Source: Nitrosomonas sp. JL21 (GTDB lineage: Bacteria > Pseudomonadota > Gammaproteobacteria > Burkholderiales > Nitrosomonadaceae). From it: a DNA stretch of 64,000 nucleotides. The notes beneath the pieces are model-generated. The model was not told the origin of the DNA, did no database searches, and saw only the letters and a program-made list of their open reading frames with translations. The DNA lies in contig NZ_QRCB01000021.1 of assembly GCF_009833095.1 (NCBI RefSeq), forward strand, positions 1 to 64,000, written 5' to 3'. A program made the translations under genes and the position numbers. Below, piece after piece: positions 25,527-34,799 of the stretch (position 1 is its first letter; each line of letters opens with the position of its first letter).

Positions 25527-26523
25527 CCTGTTGAACCTCCATGGATACGATATTCAGTCCCACTGATTGCATATCTTTGGCAAGTGACAATTCATTCTTT
25601 TTTAACAAGTTGACAGTTTCGGAATGTGATGCGTCCACTCTAATTTGGATGCCCTGCGAATTCAGCGCGATCTTTGCAGTAACTTCTCCAAGTTGCGGCA
25701 TGGATAAGCGTAGTTGAGTCTGCCATTGAGAAGGCTCCAATTCGGTATGCTTGTCATCTTCTGACCGTTCATGAATGTCCCACTCCATATGCTGATTCTT
25801 CCAGATCTCTCCTTGCCAAAACAGATGATTGGTTTCCAAAGTGGCCAGTTGTTGCATTACCATAGGAATGCTTTGAACGTTGAGCGGCATCTCAGGATTC
25901 AACGAAGAGGAGCCAATTGTTCTCGCTGCTGGCATATCAGCCATCGTTGACATTAATTTGTTCTGAGGTTCTCGTTGCAAGTTTTCCAGGGTATTTTCTC
26001 CATTCAACCATTGTGCCTGATGAGATTCATAGAATAATCCGCTTTGCGTAATTGCTTTTTGTAATAAAACGGGTAATTCCGCACTATTTATGGATGCTCC
26101 TTTTACAATTGGGACAGGGCTGGTTAGAGATTGGAGGGTGTTCGCTAAAGCATGTTTCGCTCCTTCCTGCATCAAAAGACCCAAGAATCGGCCCGTGATG
26201 CTTAAGGTGGTGTTTTTCTCTTGAGTTTCTGTCGATGCTTCGTCAAGAAGGAGAAATTTTGGATCGGATTCGGGGGAAATAAAAACAAGCTCCAGTTTAT
26301 GACCAGGTTGAAACTTTTCTGGAAGGTTCATTTGTAGAAGCTTGTCAGCAACTAGAACTCTGGAATTTCCATTGGGAAGGCGTGCTTCGACGATAGCCTG
26401 ATATTTTTGCCCCAACTCGAATTCAGCAGGTAAATGAGTATCGGCTATGGCTGTTACCGGAGTAACAGACTTTATTTGCGTAAGCGGAGTGATTAGATCA
26501 TATTTCGTTATTACAGGAATCAC
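25513..26523 (-). CDS. fliK: Flagellar hook-length control protein FliK-like
   Basis: 336 residues. The N-terminal and middle parts are weakly conserved and Gln/Thr/Leu rich. The C-terminal domain (about 245-330) has the FliK pattern: LRLSMPQLGEVTAKIALNSQ, then RVDASHSETVNLLKKNELSL and MQSVGLNIVSMEV. It would measure hook length and switch export specificity. The start is GTG, with no clear ribosome-binding site. Between fliT and flhX in one flagellar operon. Confidence 0.8.
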   Translation of the reverse strand: MIPVITKYDLITPLTQIKSVTPVTAIADTHLPAEFELGQKYQAIVEARLPNGNSRVLVADKLLQMNLPEKFQPGHKLELVFISPESDPKFLLLDEASTETQEKNTTLSITGRFLGLLMQEGAKHALANTLQSLTSPVPIVKGASINSAELPVLLQKAITQSGLFYESHQAQWLNGENTLENLQREPQNKLMSTMADMPAARTIGSSSLNPEMPLNVQSIPMVMQQLATLETNHLFWQGEIWKNQHMEWDIHERSEDDKHTELEPSQWQTQLRLSMPQLGEVTAKIALNSQGIQIRVDASHSETVNLLKKNELSLAKDMQSVGLNIVSMEVQQDDRK

Positions 26524-26582
26524 GACATTTATTTATTTCATGTAATCGAAAATAATGATGTTGAATGTACATGAGCAATACA

Positions 26583-26921
26583 CTACTGGCTATTGCCGAT
26601 TGTTTGATAAGCGTGTTGAAGATTGCGGGCTTGCTTGTTGGTATTGAGCATCTCTTGCAATCGACTCATCCAGGGTTCGGTAATTGCTCGAATTTGCGCA
26701 TCGTCATCCAATATCTGGTGAATGATGGATATTTTTTTTTGTAACAGCTCGTTATCCAGAATCGTGTCGGATTCTCCTTTTGTCAGGGCTTTAGTCAATT
26801 GCTTACACTCTTGCTCTAGAGATACTAATTCGTCCCATTGACTATTCTGTGCTGCTGTCAACATTTTGTTAGTAATTGCTAAAATAGCCTTATACATTGA
26901 GATTACTTGTGCGCCGTCCAT
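26583..26921 (-). CDS. fliT: Flagellar export chaperone FliT-like
   Basis: 112 residues, all helical. MDGAQVISMYKAILAITNKM and the region WDELVSLEQECKQLTKAL are typical of FliT, the chaperone for the cap protein FliD. The position directly after fliS and downstream of fliD supports this. AGGA lies 5 nt before the ATG. Confidence 0.8.
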   Translation of the reverse strand: MDGAQVISMYKAILAITNKMLTAAQNSQWDELVSLEQECKQLTKALTKGESDTILDNELLQKKISIIHQILDDDAQIRAITEPWMSRLQEMLNTNKQARNLQHAYQTIGNSQ

Positions 26922-26965
26922 TTATTCCTGCCTATGTTATTTTTATGAATGAGCGTATTTTTGAA

Positions 26966-27394
26966 TTAAATCGCAGTTGTTTCCGCAGGAACTGTAGTGT
27001 TACTGAATTCTTTGATGCTTTTCCAGGCTTCGTATAATTCAGATAACAGCTTATGGACTTCATCGATAATTTCAGCATTATTTTCGATATTAGCCAGAAA
27101 TAATCGATGTGACATATAGTCATACAGGGACTGTAGTTTTATAGCTAAATCACCGCCTGCATTCATATCTAAACTCGCTTTCAGGCCGTGATCGATGATC
27201 ATGATCGCTTTGGACAGCATTTGTCCTTTCGCTGCGATTTCACCATGCTGCAAATGCATTTTTGCTTTAGCAAGCGCCTCGTGTGCGCCTTCAAAAAGCA
27301 TTAAGATTAATTTGTGTGGAGTGGCTGATTCTACGCCTGATTCAACACTTACGCGCTGGTAGGCCGAAATTGCGTTGTTTGCTGTGCCATACAT
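26966..27394 (-). CDS. fliS: Flagellar export chaperone FliS
   Basis: 142 residues. The family signature ANNAISAYQRVSVESGVESA is followed by PHKLILMLFEGAHEALAKAK and LYDYMSHRLFLANIENNAEI. FliS binds the C-terminus of flagellin in the cytosol, prevents premature polymerisation and delivers it to the export gate. Located between fliD and fliT, as usual. Confidence 0.95.
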   Translation of the reverse strand: MYGTANNAISAYQRVSVESGVESATPHKLILMLFEGAHEALAKAKMHLQHGEIAAKGQMLSKAIMIIDHGLKASLDMNAGGDLAIKLQSLYDYMSHRLFLANIENNAEIIDEVHKLLSELYEAWKSIKEFSNTTVPAETTAI

Positions 27395-27442
27395 GGTAGA
27401 GGATCCTTGTTCGTTGGAGTTAAATCTGGACTATTATTTGCA

Positions 27443-28876
27443 CTAGATGTTCAGACTTGCCAATTGCTGCTGCAGGTAATTGCTGGTTTGAGTCATGCTG
27501 GCGATCATCGTGTCCAGAGCCGTATATTGAGTCCGTAAATTTTTCTCTATTTCTTCAAGGCGATACTCTAACGACTCGGTCCGCTTGTCGATCGTTTTGA
27601 TAACGCTGTCGATACCATCTATTCGACTTTCAATTAAACCATCGCTTCTCGTCATGCCCTCAATCAATTGATCCAGCCGGCTGATGAATCCAGGTGTCGA
27701 GGTGGTGTCTCCGGGGATATCCCCAAAAAATTCTGAAACACTTTTTTCCGGATCGGCCAGGACTGCACTCAACTTCGTGCTGTCAAGCGCCAGTGTGCCA
27801 TCTTTTTGAAAGCTGATACCCAGCTCTGACAGAGAGTTGATTCCTCCTGCAGTTAATTGATTGTCGCTCAGCATTGCTCTTACCCGAAATTGCACCATGC
27901 GCACGGTGGAATCCCCAGTCAGAATCGAGGCTTGATCGGTTGTAGAATCGTAGCGAGAAAGGTTAGTAATGGTTTTTTCCAGGCCGTTGTAGGCGGTTAC
28001 AAAAGCCTTTACAGCCGCTTCGACACTGCTGTTGTCTTTCTCGACCGTCAAAGTTGAGGTCGTGCCGGGTTCAGCCTTGAGCAGGTTGAGCGTTACACCC
28101 TCCAAGGCATCATCGATGGTATTGGATGATTTCTGAACGGTAATGCCATCGATCACCATGACGGCATTCTTAGCTGCTACCGTCTCGGTCATATTGGTGA
28201 CGCCGCCTGTGGAGGCATCAAAAGCGAGCTTTGATAATCCGGCATTATCGGTATGATTGCCGTCTGCGTCGTCTACTGTAATCTTTAATGCATTGGCGAG
28301 TCCGCTATCTTTTGAGGCGATTACCAGTCGGTTACCGCTGCCATCGTTGACGATGCTTGCCGTTATTCCGGCATTCGCGTCATTGATGGTATCGCGTATA
28401 TCAGCCAGAGTGGATTTGGCTGGATCGATAGTGATCGTTTTTGCAGCTTTTTCCGCGTTGGCAGTAAATGTACCGTCACCATTATAGGTCCCGAAGGCGA
28501 TCGTCAATGTACCGTTGCCGATGATGGTGTCTGTACTGGCAAATGCTTCCGATTTTATTTTTTGTGATTGTGCGATGGATTGCACTTCGATGTCATGTGC
28601 GCCTGCCGCAGCGCTTGATGAGGTGCTTACTGTCGCCATCTCCGTATCAACCAAGGTTGCTTTGAAGCCATTGAATACCGAGGGTTTTGCCAGTTCCTGG
28701 ACGCTATCCTGAAACGACGATAACGAGCTTTTCAGGCTGCCAAAAGCGGAAAGCTGTGCCTGTTGTTCGGCTTTCTTGTTATTGAGCTGAGTCAGGGGGC
28801 GCTTTTCGATTGCCATTAACTGACTGATAATTCCGTCGATGTCCAGTCCTGAGCCAATTCCCGCTGAAGAAACCAT
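27443..28876 (-). CDS. fliD: Flagellar hook-associated protein 2 (filament cap) FliD
   Basis: 477 residues. The N-terminal SSAGIGSGLDIDGIISQLMA is the FliD signature. The middle domains (about 70-330) are Thr/Ala/Asp rich and surface-exposed. The C-terminal heptad region (ESRIDGIDSVIKTIDKRTES) ends with the conserved YTALDTMIASMTQTSNYLQQ. It caps the filament and guides flagellin folding. AGGA lies 8 nt before the ATG. Confidence 0.95.
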   Translation of the reverse strand: MVSSAGIGSGLDIDGIISQLMAIEKRPLTQLNNKKAEQQAQLSAFGSLKSSLSSFQDSVQELAKPSVFNGFKATLVDTEMATVSTSSSAAAGAHDIEVQSIAQSQKIKSEAFASTDTIIGNGTLTIAFGTYNGDGTFTANAEKAAKTITIDPAKSTLADIRDTINDANAGITASIVNDGSGNRLVIASKDSGLANALKITVDDADGNHTDNAGLSKLAFDASTGGVTNMTETVAAKNAVMVIDGITVQKSSNTIDDALEGVTLNLLKAEPGTTSTLTVEKDNSSVEAAVKAFVTAYNGLEKTITNLSRYDSTTDQASILTGDSTVRMVQFRVRAMLSDNQLTAGGINSLSELGISFQKDGTLALDSTKLSAVLADPEKSVSEFFGDIPGDTTSTPGFISRLDQLIEGMTRSDGLIESRIDGIDSVIKTIDKRTESLEYRLEEIEKNLRTQYTALDTMIASMTQTSNYLQQQLASLNI

Positions 28877-28918
28877 GGTTCACATCCTATATTGATTCGG
28901 TCTATTGAATATTGCTTG

Positions 28919-29260
28919 TCAGGCTTTACCGTTGAGCAATAATCCCTGTACTTTATCCAGTGTACGGGCAATCGAAATCGCCTCTTCAGAAGGAATTTGG
29001 CGAATTATCTCTTGTGTTTGTGAGTCGACAATCTTGACTACCGTTTTACCGGTATCTTCATCGACCGAGAACTTCAAGTTTTGCGCAATGTTCTGCGTAA
29101 ACTGCTCGATTTGTTGAGCGGCATCTTTTACTTGTTCAGGTTTGCTTCGATCGGGTTTAACCGGAGCCGTGGGAGCGGCAACAGTCTCGATACTGCCAGA
29201 CCGAGCTACAGGAGCCGCCGATTGAACGGGGCCTTGGGCTGCTACTGCGTTGATATTCAT
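28919..29260 (-). CDS. flaG: FlaG family protein
   Basis: 113 residues. A Pro/Ala/Val-rich N-terminus is followed by a FlaG domain: LKFSVDEDTGKTVVKIVDSQ, then TQEIIRQIPSEEAI. FlaG proteins influence flagellar filament length. AAGGAG and AGGAG lie upstream of the ATG. Between fliC and fliD, the usual place. Confidence 0.92.
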   Translation of the reverse strand: MNINAVAAQGPVQSAAPVARSGSIETVAAPTAPVKPDRSKPEQVKDAAQQIEQFTQNIAQNLKFSVDEDTGKTVVKIVDSQTQEIIRQIPSEEAISIARTLDKVQGLLLNGKA

Positions 29261-29293
29261 TTTAATCTCCTATCTCCTTGGGGTGGATCAAGA

Positions 29294-29335
29294 GGCAAGG
29301 CGGTTTGCTGCATTATTGTGTTGCTCCGCCTTGCC
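29294..29335 (-). terminator. Hairpin between fliC and flaG
   Basis: GGCAAGGCGG (29294-29303) and CCGCCTTGCC (29326-29335) form a perfect 10-bp GC-rich stem, 58 bp beyond the fliC stop. The loop is 22 nt and there is no T-tract. It may partly end the abundant fliC transcript or protect its 3' end, giving lower flaG-fliD expression. Confidence 0.6.
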
Positions 29336-29392
29336 GTGATTGACCACTAACTGGTGATATTGTTACGTTTAAACGACTTACCTTGAAACCGC

Positions 29393-30541
29393 TTATCTCA
29401 GCAGGGACAACACATTATTAGGTAATGCATTGGCCTGAGCGAGCATCGCAACGCCAGCTTGCTGCAGGATCTGTCCACGAGTCAGATTGGCAGTCTCAGA
29501 AGCGAAGTCGGTATCGCGAATACGGCTGCGCGATGCAGACAGGTTTTCACTGGTCGTTTGTAAATTAGCTACGACAGAACTGAAGCGGTTTTGAATCGCA
29601 CCTAAATCTGCTCGGTTGGTATTGATCTCTTTCAACGCATTGTCCAGTTGGTCAATAGCCATTTGGGCATTAGTGAAGCCGGATACATTCAAAGAACCAA
29701 TACCGGTGGTGGTTGTGGTGGTGGACGCAAAGGAATTATCAAAACCGCCCACTGTAGCATCATCAAGCGCACCGGCAATAGTGATTGCAGCATCGCTAGT
29801 CAGTGTCAGATCACCCGTTACCGTATCATAAGAGGCGCTGACGCCTGTGGTATTCGATACTCGATTGATGGCTTCAGTCAGCTGGCCAGCACGTTCTTGT
29901 GCATTCGCTGCGCCAGCTATGGCTCCGATATCTGTACCGTTAATGGTGATATCTCCTGCTGCGATGGCAGTAGCAAAGCCTGTTATGGCTGTAGCGTTGA
30001 CATTACCCGTTTCGCGAGTCATTGTGCCCCCTAACGCTGCAGTTGACGCGTTGGCGATGCTGGAAATAGTAATGGTTTCTCCAGAATTCGCGCCAATTTG
30101 GAAGGCTACGCCAGTAAACGAACCGTCTAATAAATTGGTGCCGTTAAACTTGGTTTGCTCGGATACGCGCTGAATTTCTGCTTGCAACTGTGTGAATTCA
30201 GAATTCAATGCGTCGCGATCTTCTTGCGTGTTGCTGCCGTTGGAAGCCTGAACTGCCAGTTCCCGCATGCGCTGTAAATTGTTACCAACTTCAGCCAATG
30301 CGCTTTCTGCTGTTTGCGACAGCGAAATGCCGTCGTTGGCATTGCGTATTGCTTGGTTCAGACCACGAATTTGTGACGTCATGCGTTCAGAAATGGCCAA
30401 ACCGGCAGCATCATCTTTGGCGCTGTTGATTCTCAAACCGGAAGACAGACGTTCCAAAGACGTGTTCAAAGAACTTTGTGAGCTATTCAGATTACGTTGT
30501 GTTGACAGTGAGGCAATATTTGAATTAATAATTTGTGGCAT
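29393..30541 (-). CDS. fliC: Flagellin
   Basis: 382 residues. The N-terminal D0/D1 region ([20 protein letters not shown], then [20 protein letters not shown]) and the C-terminal D1/D0 region ([40 protein letters not shown]) are intact. The central variable domain (about 150-290) is rich in Ala, Thr and Asp. It is the only flagellin gene in the window. AAGGAG lies 7 nt before the ATG. A sigma28-type promoter lies about 100 bp upstream. Confidence 0.97.
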   Translation of the reverse strand: MPQIINSNIASLSTQRNLNSSQSSLNTSLERLSSGLRINSAKDDAAGLAISERMTSQIRGLNQAIRNANDGISLSQTAESALAEVGNNLQRMRELAVQASNGSNTQEDRDALNSEFTQLQAEIQRVSEQTKFNGTNLLDGSFTGVAFQIGANSGETITISSIANASTAALGGTMTRETGNVNATAITGFATAIAAGDITINGTDIGAIAGAANAQERAGQLTEAINRVSNTTGVSASYDTVTGDLTLTSDAAITIAGALDDATVGGFDNSFASTTTTTTGIGSLNVSGFTNAQMAIDQLDNALKEINTNRADLGAIQNRFSSVVANLQTTSENLSASRSRIRDTDFASETANLTRGQILQQAGVAMLAQANALPNNVLSLLR

Positions 30542-30862
30542 TTGGGTTCTCCTTTATAATACTACTTATGTTTTGGCATAATTGCCGGTTCCGTTGGTTT
30601 TCCTTGCAATCCGAGAAGGTTAGTAACCGCCGTTGTTCCAGTTATCGGATTTCATTTTTAAAAGTTTAGGGTTTAATATTTCACGCTTTTAATGAGATAG
30701 GTAATTTTGAATTATCGGTTGATGCAATAATTTGTTTCATTTTCATGAGATTGTCTTGTAAAATAATTTTTTAATTCAGGTAATTAATCTGTTATTTAAA
30801 CTAGGCAGAATCAATTCGGTTTAATTCGGTTGTATATCGGCTTCAACCTGGAAGGGGCTGAG
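30542..30862. other. Intergenic region between fliC and sensor kinase gene
   Basis: 321 bp between divergent genes. The fliC side contains the sigma28 promoter. The kinase side is AT-rich, with no recognisable consensus promoter and no ORF. Confidence 0.55.
30642..30668 (-). promoter_or_regulatory. Sigma28 (FliA) promoter of fliC
   Basis: On the minus strand: TAAA, exactly 15 nt, then TCCGATAA. The consensus is TAAA-N15-GCCGATAA, so the -10 matches 7 of 8 and the spacing is exact. The -10 ends 100 bp before the fliC ATG, leaving a leader of about 95 nt. Confidence 0.85.
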
Positions 30863-32434
30863 ATGGTCAATGAAGAGAAACTGAGAATATTGATGATCGA
30901 GCGTTCTGCAGAGGATGCGGATCGGATATTGCAAGTGCTGGTGCGTGGTGGGTTCCAAGTCGACAATCTGCGGATTACAACGGAAAGTGCCTTACAGGAT
31001 GCGTTAGTGGCGCATAACTGGGATGTGGTTTTGTCCGACTACGATTTGCCGCAACTCAGTGCGCAGGATGTACTGCAGGTAATCAGGGATCAGGATCTGG
31101 ATATTCCTTTGATTGTGATATCGAGTCATATCGGTGAAGAAGCAGCTGCGCATATCATGGCATTAGGCGCTTACGATTTCATGATGAAAGGAAATCTTGC
31201 CCGGTTAGTGCCTGCGATACTGCGTAGTTTGCATGAAGTAGAAAATTACCAGCAATTCATCAGTACGCAGCTCGCCCTGCAAAAAAGCGAAACACTTTTT
31301 CAAGCAATAACTTCCAATCTGCCTGGGGTAGTCTTTCAATTCCTGCTATTGGCAAACAATCAAACCAGTTTTCCGTATGTCAGTGATGCCAGCGAGACGT
31401 TATTGGGATTATCACCCCAAAAATTGATGAATCACCCGACTCTATTTCCGGAATTAATTCTGCCAGACGATAGAAAATCGTATCATCAATTGATGACCAT
31501 CTCTGCTGAACAACTGTCAACCTGGAACTGGGAAGGCTGTATTCAGGTAAAAGGGGATAGCGATATCAAATGGATCAGCTTGCGGGCGACACCCCGGAGA
31601 GTATCCGAGAATGTAACCATTTGGGATGGCATCATGATCAATATCACGCGCAATAAGCTGGCTGAACGGGAAATTGCACAATCCCGTGAGCAATTGGCTG
31701 AATTATCGTCTTATTTGCAAAAAATTAAGGAGCAGGAGCGCGCCCGTATCGCTCGCGAGATTCATGACGATATTGGCGGAACATTAACGGCGATAAAATG
31801 TGAATTGTTTCCGCTGATGGATGCGACCAGAAAACCGGAGTTCTATCAACAAAAAGCGAAATCCATTGAAGGCTTGGTTGACCGTGTGATCGACAGTACT
31901 CGGCGTATTTCCTTGGATTTACGGCCAGGAATTTTGGATTGCGGCATTGTCGCTGCTATTCAGTGGCAAGCCAAGGAGTTTAGCGACCGCACCGGTATCG
32001 CTTGTAAGGTAGCGTGTGGAAATGAAGAAGTTTCCTTGGATTCGGATCTGGCGATTGCCATTTTCCGCGTTTTTCAAGAAACCCTTACGAATATTTCAAA
32101 GCATGCTCAGGCTTCGCGGGTTCAAGTCAAGCTGGTGGAATTGGAAAATCTGATTCTCCTTGAGGTGACTGATAATGGGTGCGGGATTACTGAGAATGAT
32201 GTGGAAAAACGGAATTCCTTCGGTATCCGCGGTATGCGTGAACGGTGCCAGCAACTGAAAGGCAGTTTTCACATTTCTGGCGACTTCGAGAAAGGCACCA
32301 AAGTGACGATTCTCATACCGACCGGCAATCTTGAGCAACACAGCGAACAGTTGGTTGAGGTAGAAAGTCAGTTTAACAAACCGCCAGAGTTTGAGTATGG
32401 GTTGAAAAAAAGAAAATTCCGGGGTTTTGAATAG
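30863..32434 (+). CDS. REC-PAS-HisKA_3 hybrid sensor kinase
   Basis: 523 residues. An N-terminal receiver (about 5-120) has VVLSDYDLP and FMMKGN, but ILMIERS has Arg in place of one of the usual acidic pair. A PAS-like domain follows (about 145-275), then a short coiled coil. The HisKA_3 dimerisation motif is RARIAREIHDDIGGTLTAIK, and the HATPase domain has DNGCGI and GIRGMRERC. This is the NarX/DegS-type kinase class. No membrane helix is seen, so it is cytosolic. AAGGGG lies 5 nt before the chosen ATG. The next gene is its NarL-type regulator. Confidence 0.9.
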   Translation: MVNEEKLRILMIERSAEDADRILQVLVRGGFQVDNLRITTESALQDALVAHNWDVVLSDYDLPQLSAQDVLQVIRDQDLDIPLIVISSHIGEEAAAHIMALGAYDFMMKGNLARLVPAILRSLHEVENYQQFISTQLALQKSETLFQAITSNLPGVVFQFLLLANNQTSFPYVSDASETLLGLSPQKLMNHPTLFPELILPDDRKSYHQLMTISAEQLSTWNWEGCIQVKGDSDIKWISLRATPRRVSENVTIWDGIMINITRNKLAEREIAQSREQLAELSSYLQKIKEQERARIAREIHDDIGGTLTAIKCELFPLMDATRKPEFYQQKAKSIEGLVDRVIDSTRRISLDLRPGILDCGIVAAIQWQAKEFSDRTGIACKVACGNEEVSLDSDLAIAIFRVFQETLTNISKHAQASRVQVKLVELENLILLEVTDNGCGITENDVEKRNSFGIRGMRERCQQLKGSFHISGDFEKGTKVTILIPTGNLEQHSEQLVEVESQFNKPPEFEYGLKKRKFRGFE

Positions 32435-32446
32435 CTGGAGATGGGC

Positions 32447-33079
32447 ATGATCAGTGTAATGATTGCAGATGATCACGCAATTGTGCGCCAGGGCTTGAAA
32501 CAGATACTGAGCGAAACGGATGATATCAAAGTGACGGGTGAAGCCGAAACTGGATTTCAAGCAGTCAAGATTGCGCGTCAACAGAGCTTCGACGTCATGT
32601 TGCTGGATATTTCCCTGCCCGATAGAAACGGCATTGAGATATTGAAACAAATAAAAAAAGATCGGCCTCACCTCGCAGTGCTGATGCTCAGTATGCATAA
32701 TGAACATGAGTTTGCAATTCGTGCCTTAAAAGCAGGAGCCGCCGGTTATCTTAATAAGCAGAGTGCGCCAGCGCAGCTTGTTGTCGCCATACGCCAAGTA
32801 TCGGCGGGTGATAAATACGTGAGCCCGGCAGTTGCGCAGGAACTCGCCAATACCATTAATATTGACGCCGATAAACCGCTTCATAGCACGTTATCTGATC
32901 GCGAATATCAGACCCTATGTTTTATCGCAGCCGGTAAAACATTGTCTGAAATATCTGCAGAGATGTTTCTGAGTCCTAAGACAGTCAGTGTCTATCGGGC
33001 GCGTTTACTCGAAAAACTCAAGCTGACAAATAATTCGGAATTAATTCGTTATGCCATCAAGAATAAGCTCGTTGATTAA
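32447..33079 (+). CDS. NarL/FixJ-family response regulator
   Basis: 210 residues. The receiver has acidic MIADDHAIVRQGL and phospho-acceptor Asp in VMLLDISLPDRNG; Lys is in YLNKQS. The C-terminal LuxR-type HTH contains LSDREYQTLCFIAAGKTLSE and FLSPKTVSVYRARLLEKLKL. The start at 32447 has GGAG 6 nt upstream, while the ATG at 32441 directly touches it. It lies 12 bp after the kinase gene, its probable partner. The target genes are unknown; the neighbouring flagellar or c-di-GMP genes are candidates. Confidence 0.93.
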   Translation: MISVMIADDHAIVRQGLKQILSETDDIKVTGEAETGFQAVKIARQQSFDVMLLDISLPDRNGIEILKQIKKDRPHLAVLMLSMHNEHEFAIRALKAGAAGYLNKQSAPAQLVVAIRQVSAGDKYVSPAVAQELANTINIDADKPLHSTLSDREYQTLCFIAAGKTLSEISAEMFLSPKTVSVYRARLLEKLKLTNNSELIRYAIKNKLVD

Positions 33080-33084
33080 TTTCT

Positions 33085-34575
33085 ATGAACCAGATTAGTA
33101 ACTCCAATCCAACCGTTTTTGCACGGGAAACATTGCGGCGACTGGCCTTACTCAAGATTCCTCCTACACCGGACAACTATCATAAGATTTATGATGAAAT
33201 ATCCGGGGTATCCAGCCCGAATATGGATTCGATTGCCTCCGTGGTGATGGATCCCTCAAAGTCTCATGAAAAGGACCCCGAGGATGCAATAAATTGGGGA
33301 GAGACGCTGAAAATTCTGTTAAAGCAACTCGAGAGTAAGCACAGTGCGTTGACGATAGCGCAGAAACGCGAAGGGATTAATCGGGTGCTTACGAAATTTT
33401 CCAAGGACTCCATACAATTACACCTCAAACTCAGAGCCCTTGTCGATTCCTGGGGAAGCTCGGCGGCGTCGCCGCCTCCTGTTTCAGAGAAATCCCGCGA
33501 AGATCAGCCAGTAAAGGATGCCTCTGCAAAGAAATCGCGCAACGATACAAAAACGCCAGAGATTCCGCCAACATCTAACACTCAATTGCAAGAAGGGTTG
33601 CTGAAACTTTTGAATATGCTGATGGACAGCACGGGCGGGCTGTTATCAGAGGATCAATGGATTGGAGGACAGTTCGGTAAACTACGACAAATGATTTCCC
33701 GTCCGCTCGATTTGTCCGTGATTGAGCAAGCTGAACAGAATTTGAAAGAAATTGCTGCGCGCCAGGATTTAATTGGCCTGAACTTAAGTGAGGCTAAAAG
33801 AACGCTCAAGCAGATGGTTACCTTCATTATCACAAATATCGAAGAATTATCCGATACTGCCGGAGGATATCAGGAAAAACTTGAGTCCTATGCCGAAAAG
33901 ATCAGCAAGACCGAGGATATCAACGAGCTTAATCAACTGCTTGGGGAAATTATGACGGAAACCAAGCAAATGCAAAAAAATGCGCTCAACTATCGGAATG
34001 ATTTATTGGCGGCTCGGGTAGAAGTCAATCTGGCGCAGGATAAGATTAATCGGCTAGAAATTGAATTGCAGCAGATTGGTGAAAAAGTACACGAGGATCA
34101 TCTCACCGGCGTACTGAACCGGCGAGGACTGGATCAGGCATTTGGTCGCGAAACGGCTCGCTCTGTGCGTCACAGGATTCCGTTGTGTTATGCGTTGCTG
34201 GATATTGATAATTTTAAACAGCTCAATGATGCCTACGGACATACGGTAGGCGATGATGCATTGGTCTATCTGGTGGACGCAGTCAAGGAAACGACGCGCC
34301 CGGAAGATATCGTGTCACGCTATGGCGGTGAAGAGTTTGTCATTTTATTGCCAAAAACGACAATAGAGGAAGCTGTTCAGATATTGTCACGAATACGCCG
34401 CAATCTGACCAAGAAATTTTTCTTACACGAGAATAAACGCTTATTGATTACGTTCAGTGCAGGTGTTGCGCAATTTCAACCGGGCGAATCCCCAGAGAGT
34501 ATTTTTAAACGGGCTGACGAAGCATTGTATCGTGCAAAAAAAGGAGGCAAAAATCAGATACTTACATCTGAATAG
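33085..34575 (+). CDS. Diguanylate cyclase (GGDEF), large
   Basis: 496 residues. The N-terminus ARETLRRLALLKIPPTPDNY is common in this class of cytosolic GGDEF proteins. The middle part is helical and partly coiled (about 120-330), with a Ser/Lys/Pro-rich spacer at 140-170. The GGDEF domain (about 335-495) carries GGEEF at 414-418 and an RPED I-site five residues upstream. It begins 5 bp after the response regulator stop, so it belongs to that operon. c-di-GMP synthesis tied to the sensor kinase pathway is likely. Confidence 0.92.
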   Translation: MNQISNSNPTVFARETLRRLALLKIPPTPDNYHKIYDEISGVSSPNMDSIASVVMDPSKSHEKDPEDAINWGETLKILLKQLESKHSALTIAQKREGINRVLTKFSKDSIQLHLKLRALVDSWGSSAASPPPVSEKSREDQPVKDASAKKSRNDTKTPEIPPTSNTQLQEGLLKLLNMLMDSTGGLLSEDQWIGGQFGKLRQMISRPLDLSVIEQAEQNLKEIAARQDLIGLNLSEAKRTLKQMVTFIITNIEELSDTAGGYQEKLESYAEKISKTEDINELNQLLGEIMTETKQMQKNALNYRNDLLAARVEVNLAQDKINRLEIELQQIGEKVHEDHLTGVLNRRGLDQAFGRETARSVRHRIPLCYALLDIDNFKQLNDAYGHTVGDDALVYLVDAVKETTRPEDIVSRYGGEEFVILLPKTTIEEAVQILSRIRRNLTKKFFLHENKRLLITFSAGVAQFQPGESPESIFKRADEALYRAKKGGKNQILTSE

Positions 34576-34799
34576 CCTGTCTATATCTTTTTAAGTCGGG
34601 CATGTGCCGTGTTTTCCGCTAAATAGCACCGATTTCCCGTTTTATTCATTCGATTCAATTCTGTTTTGCTCTGTTAACTTTGCTTCCATGGCAGTAAATA
34701 CCGGGTATGGGTTCTCCTTCGCAATCCAACGAATCATCCCCACACCGGTATAACTGTTTGAAATCGGGCACTGTGATGTATCAAGAGGAGGACGGCATT

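Noticed and set aside
32866..32875. GCCGATAA, the sigma28 -10 consensus
   Set aside because: It lies inside the response regulator coding region with no TAAA at the N15 position.
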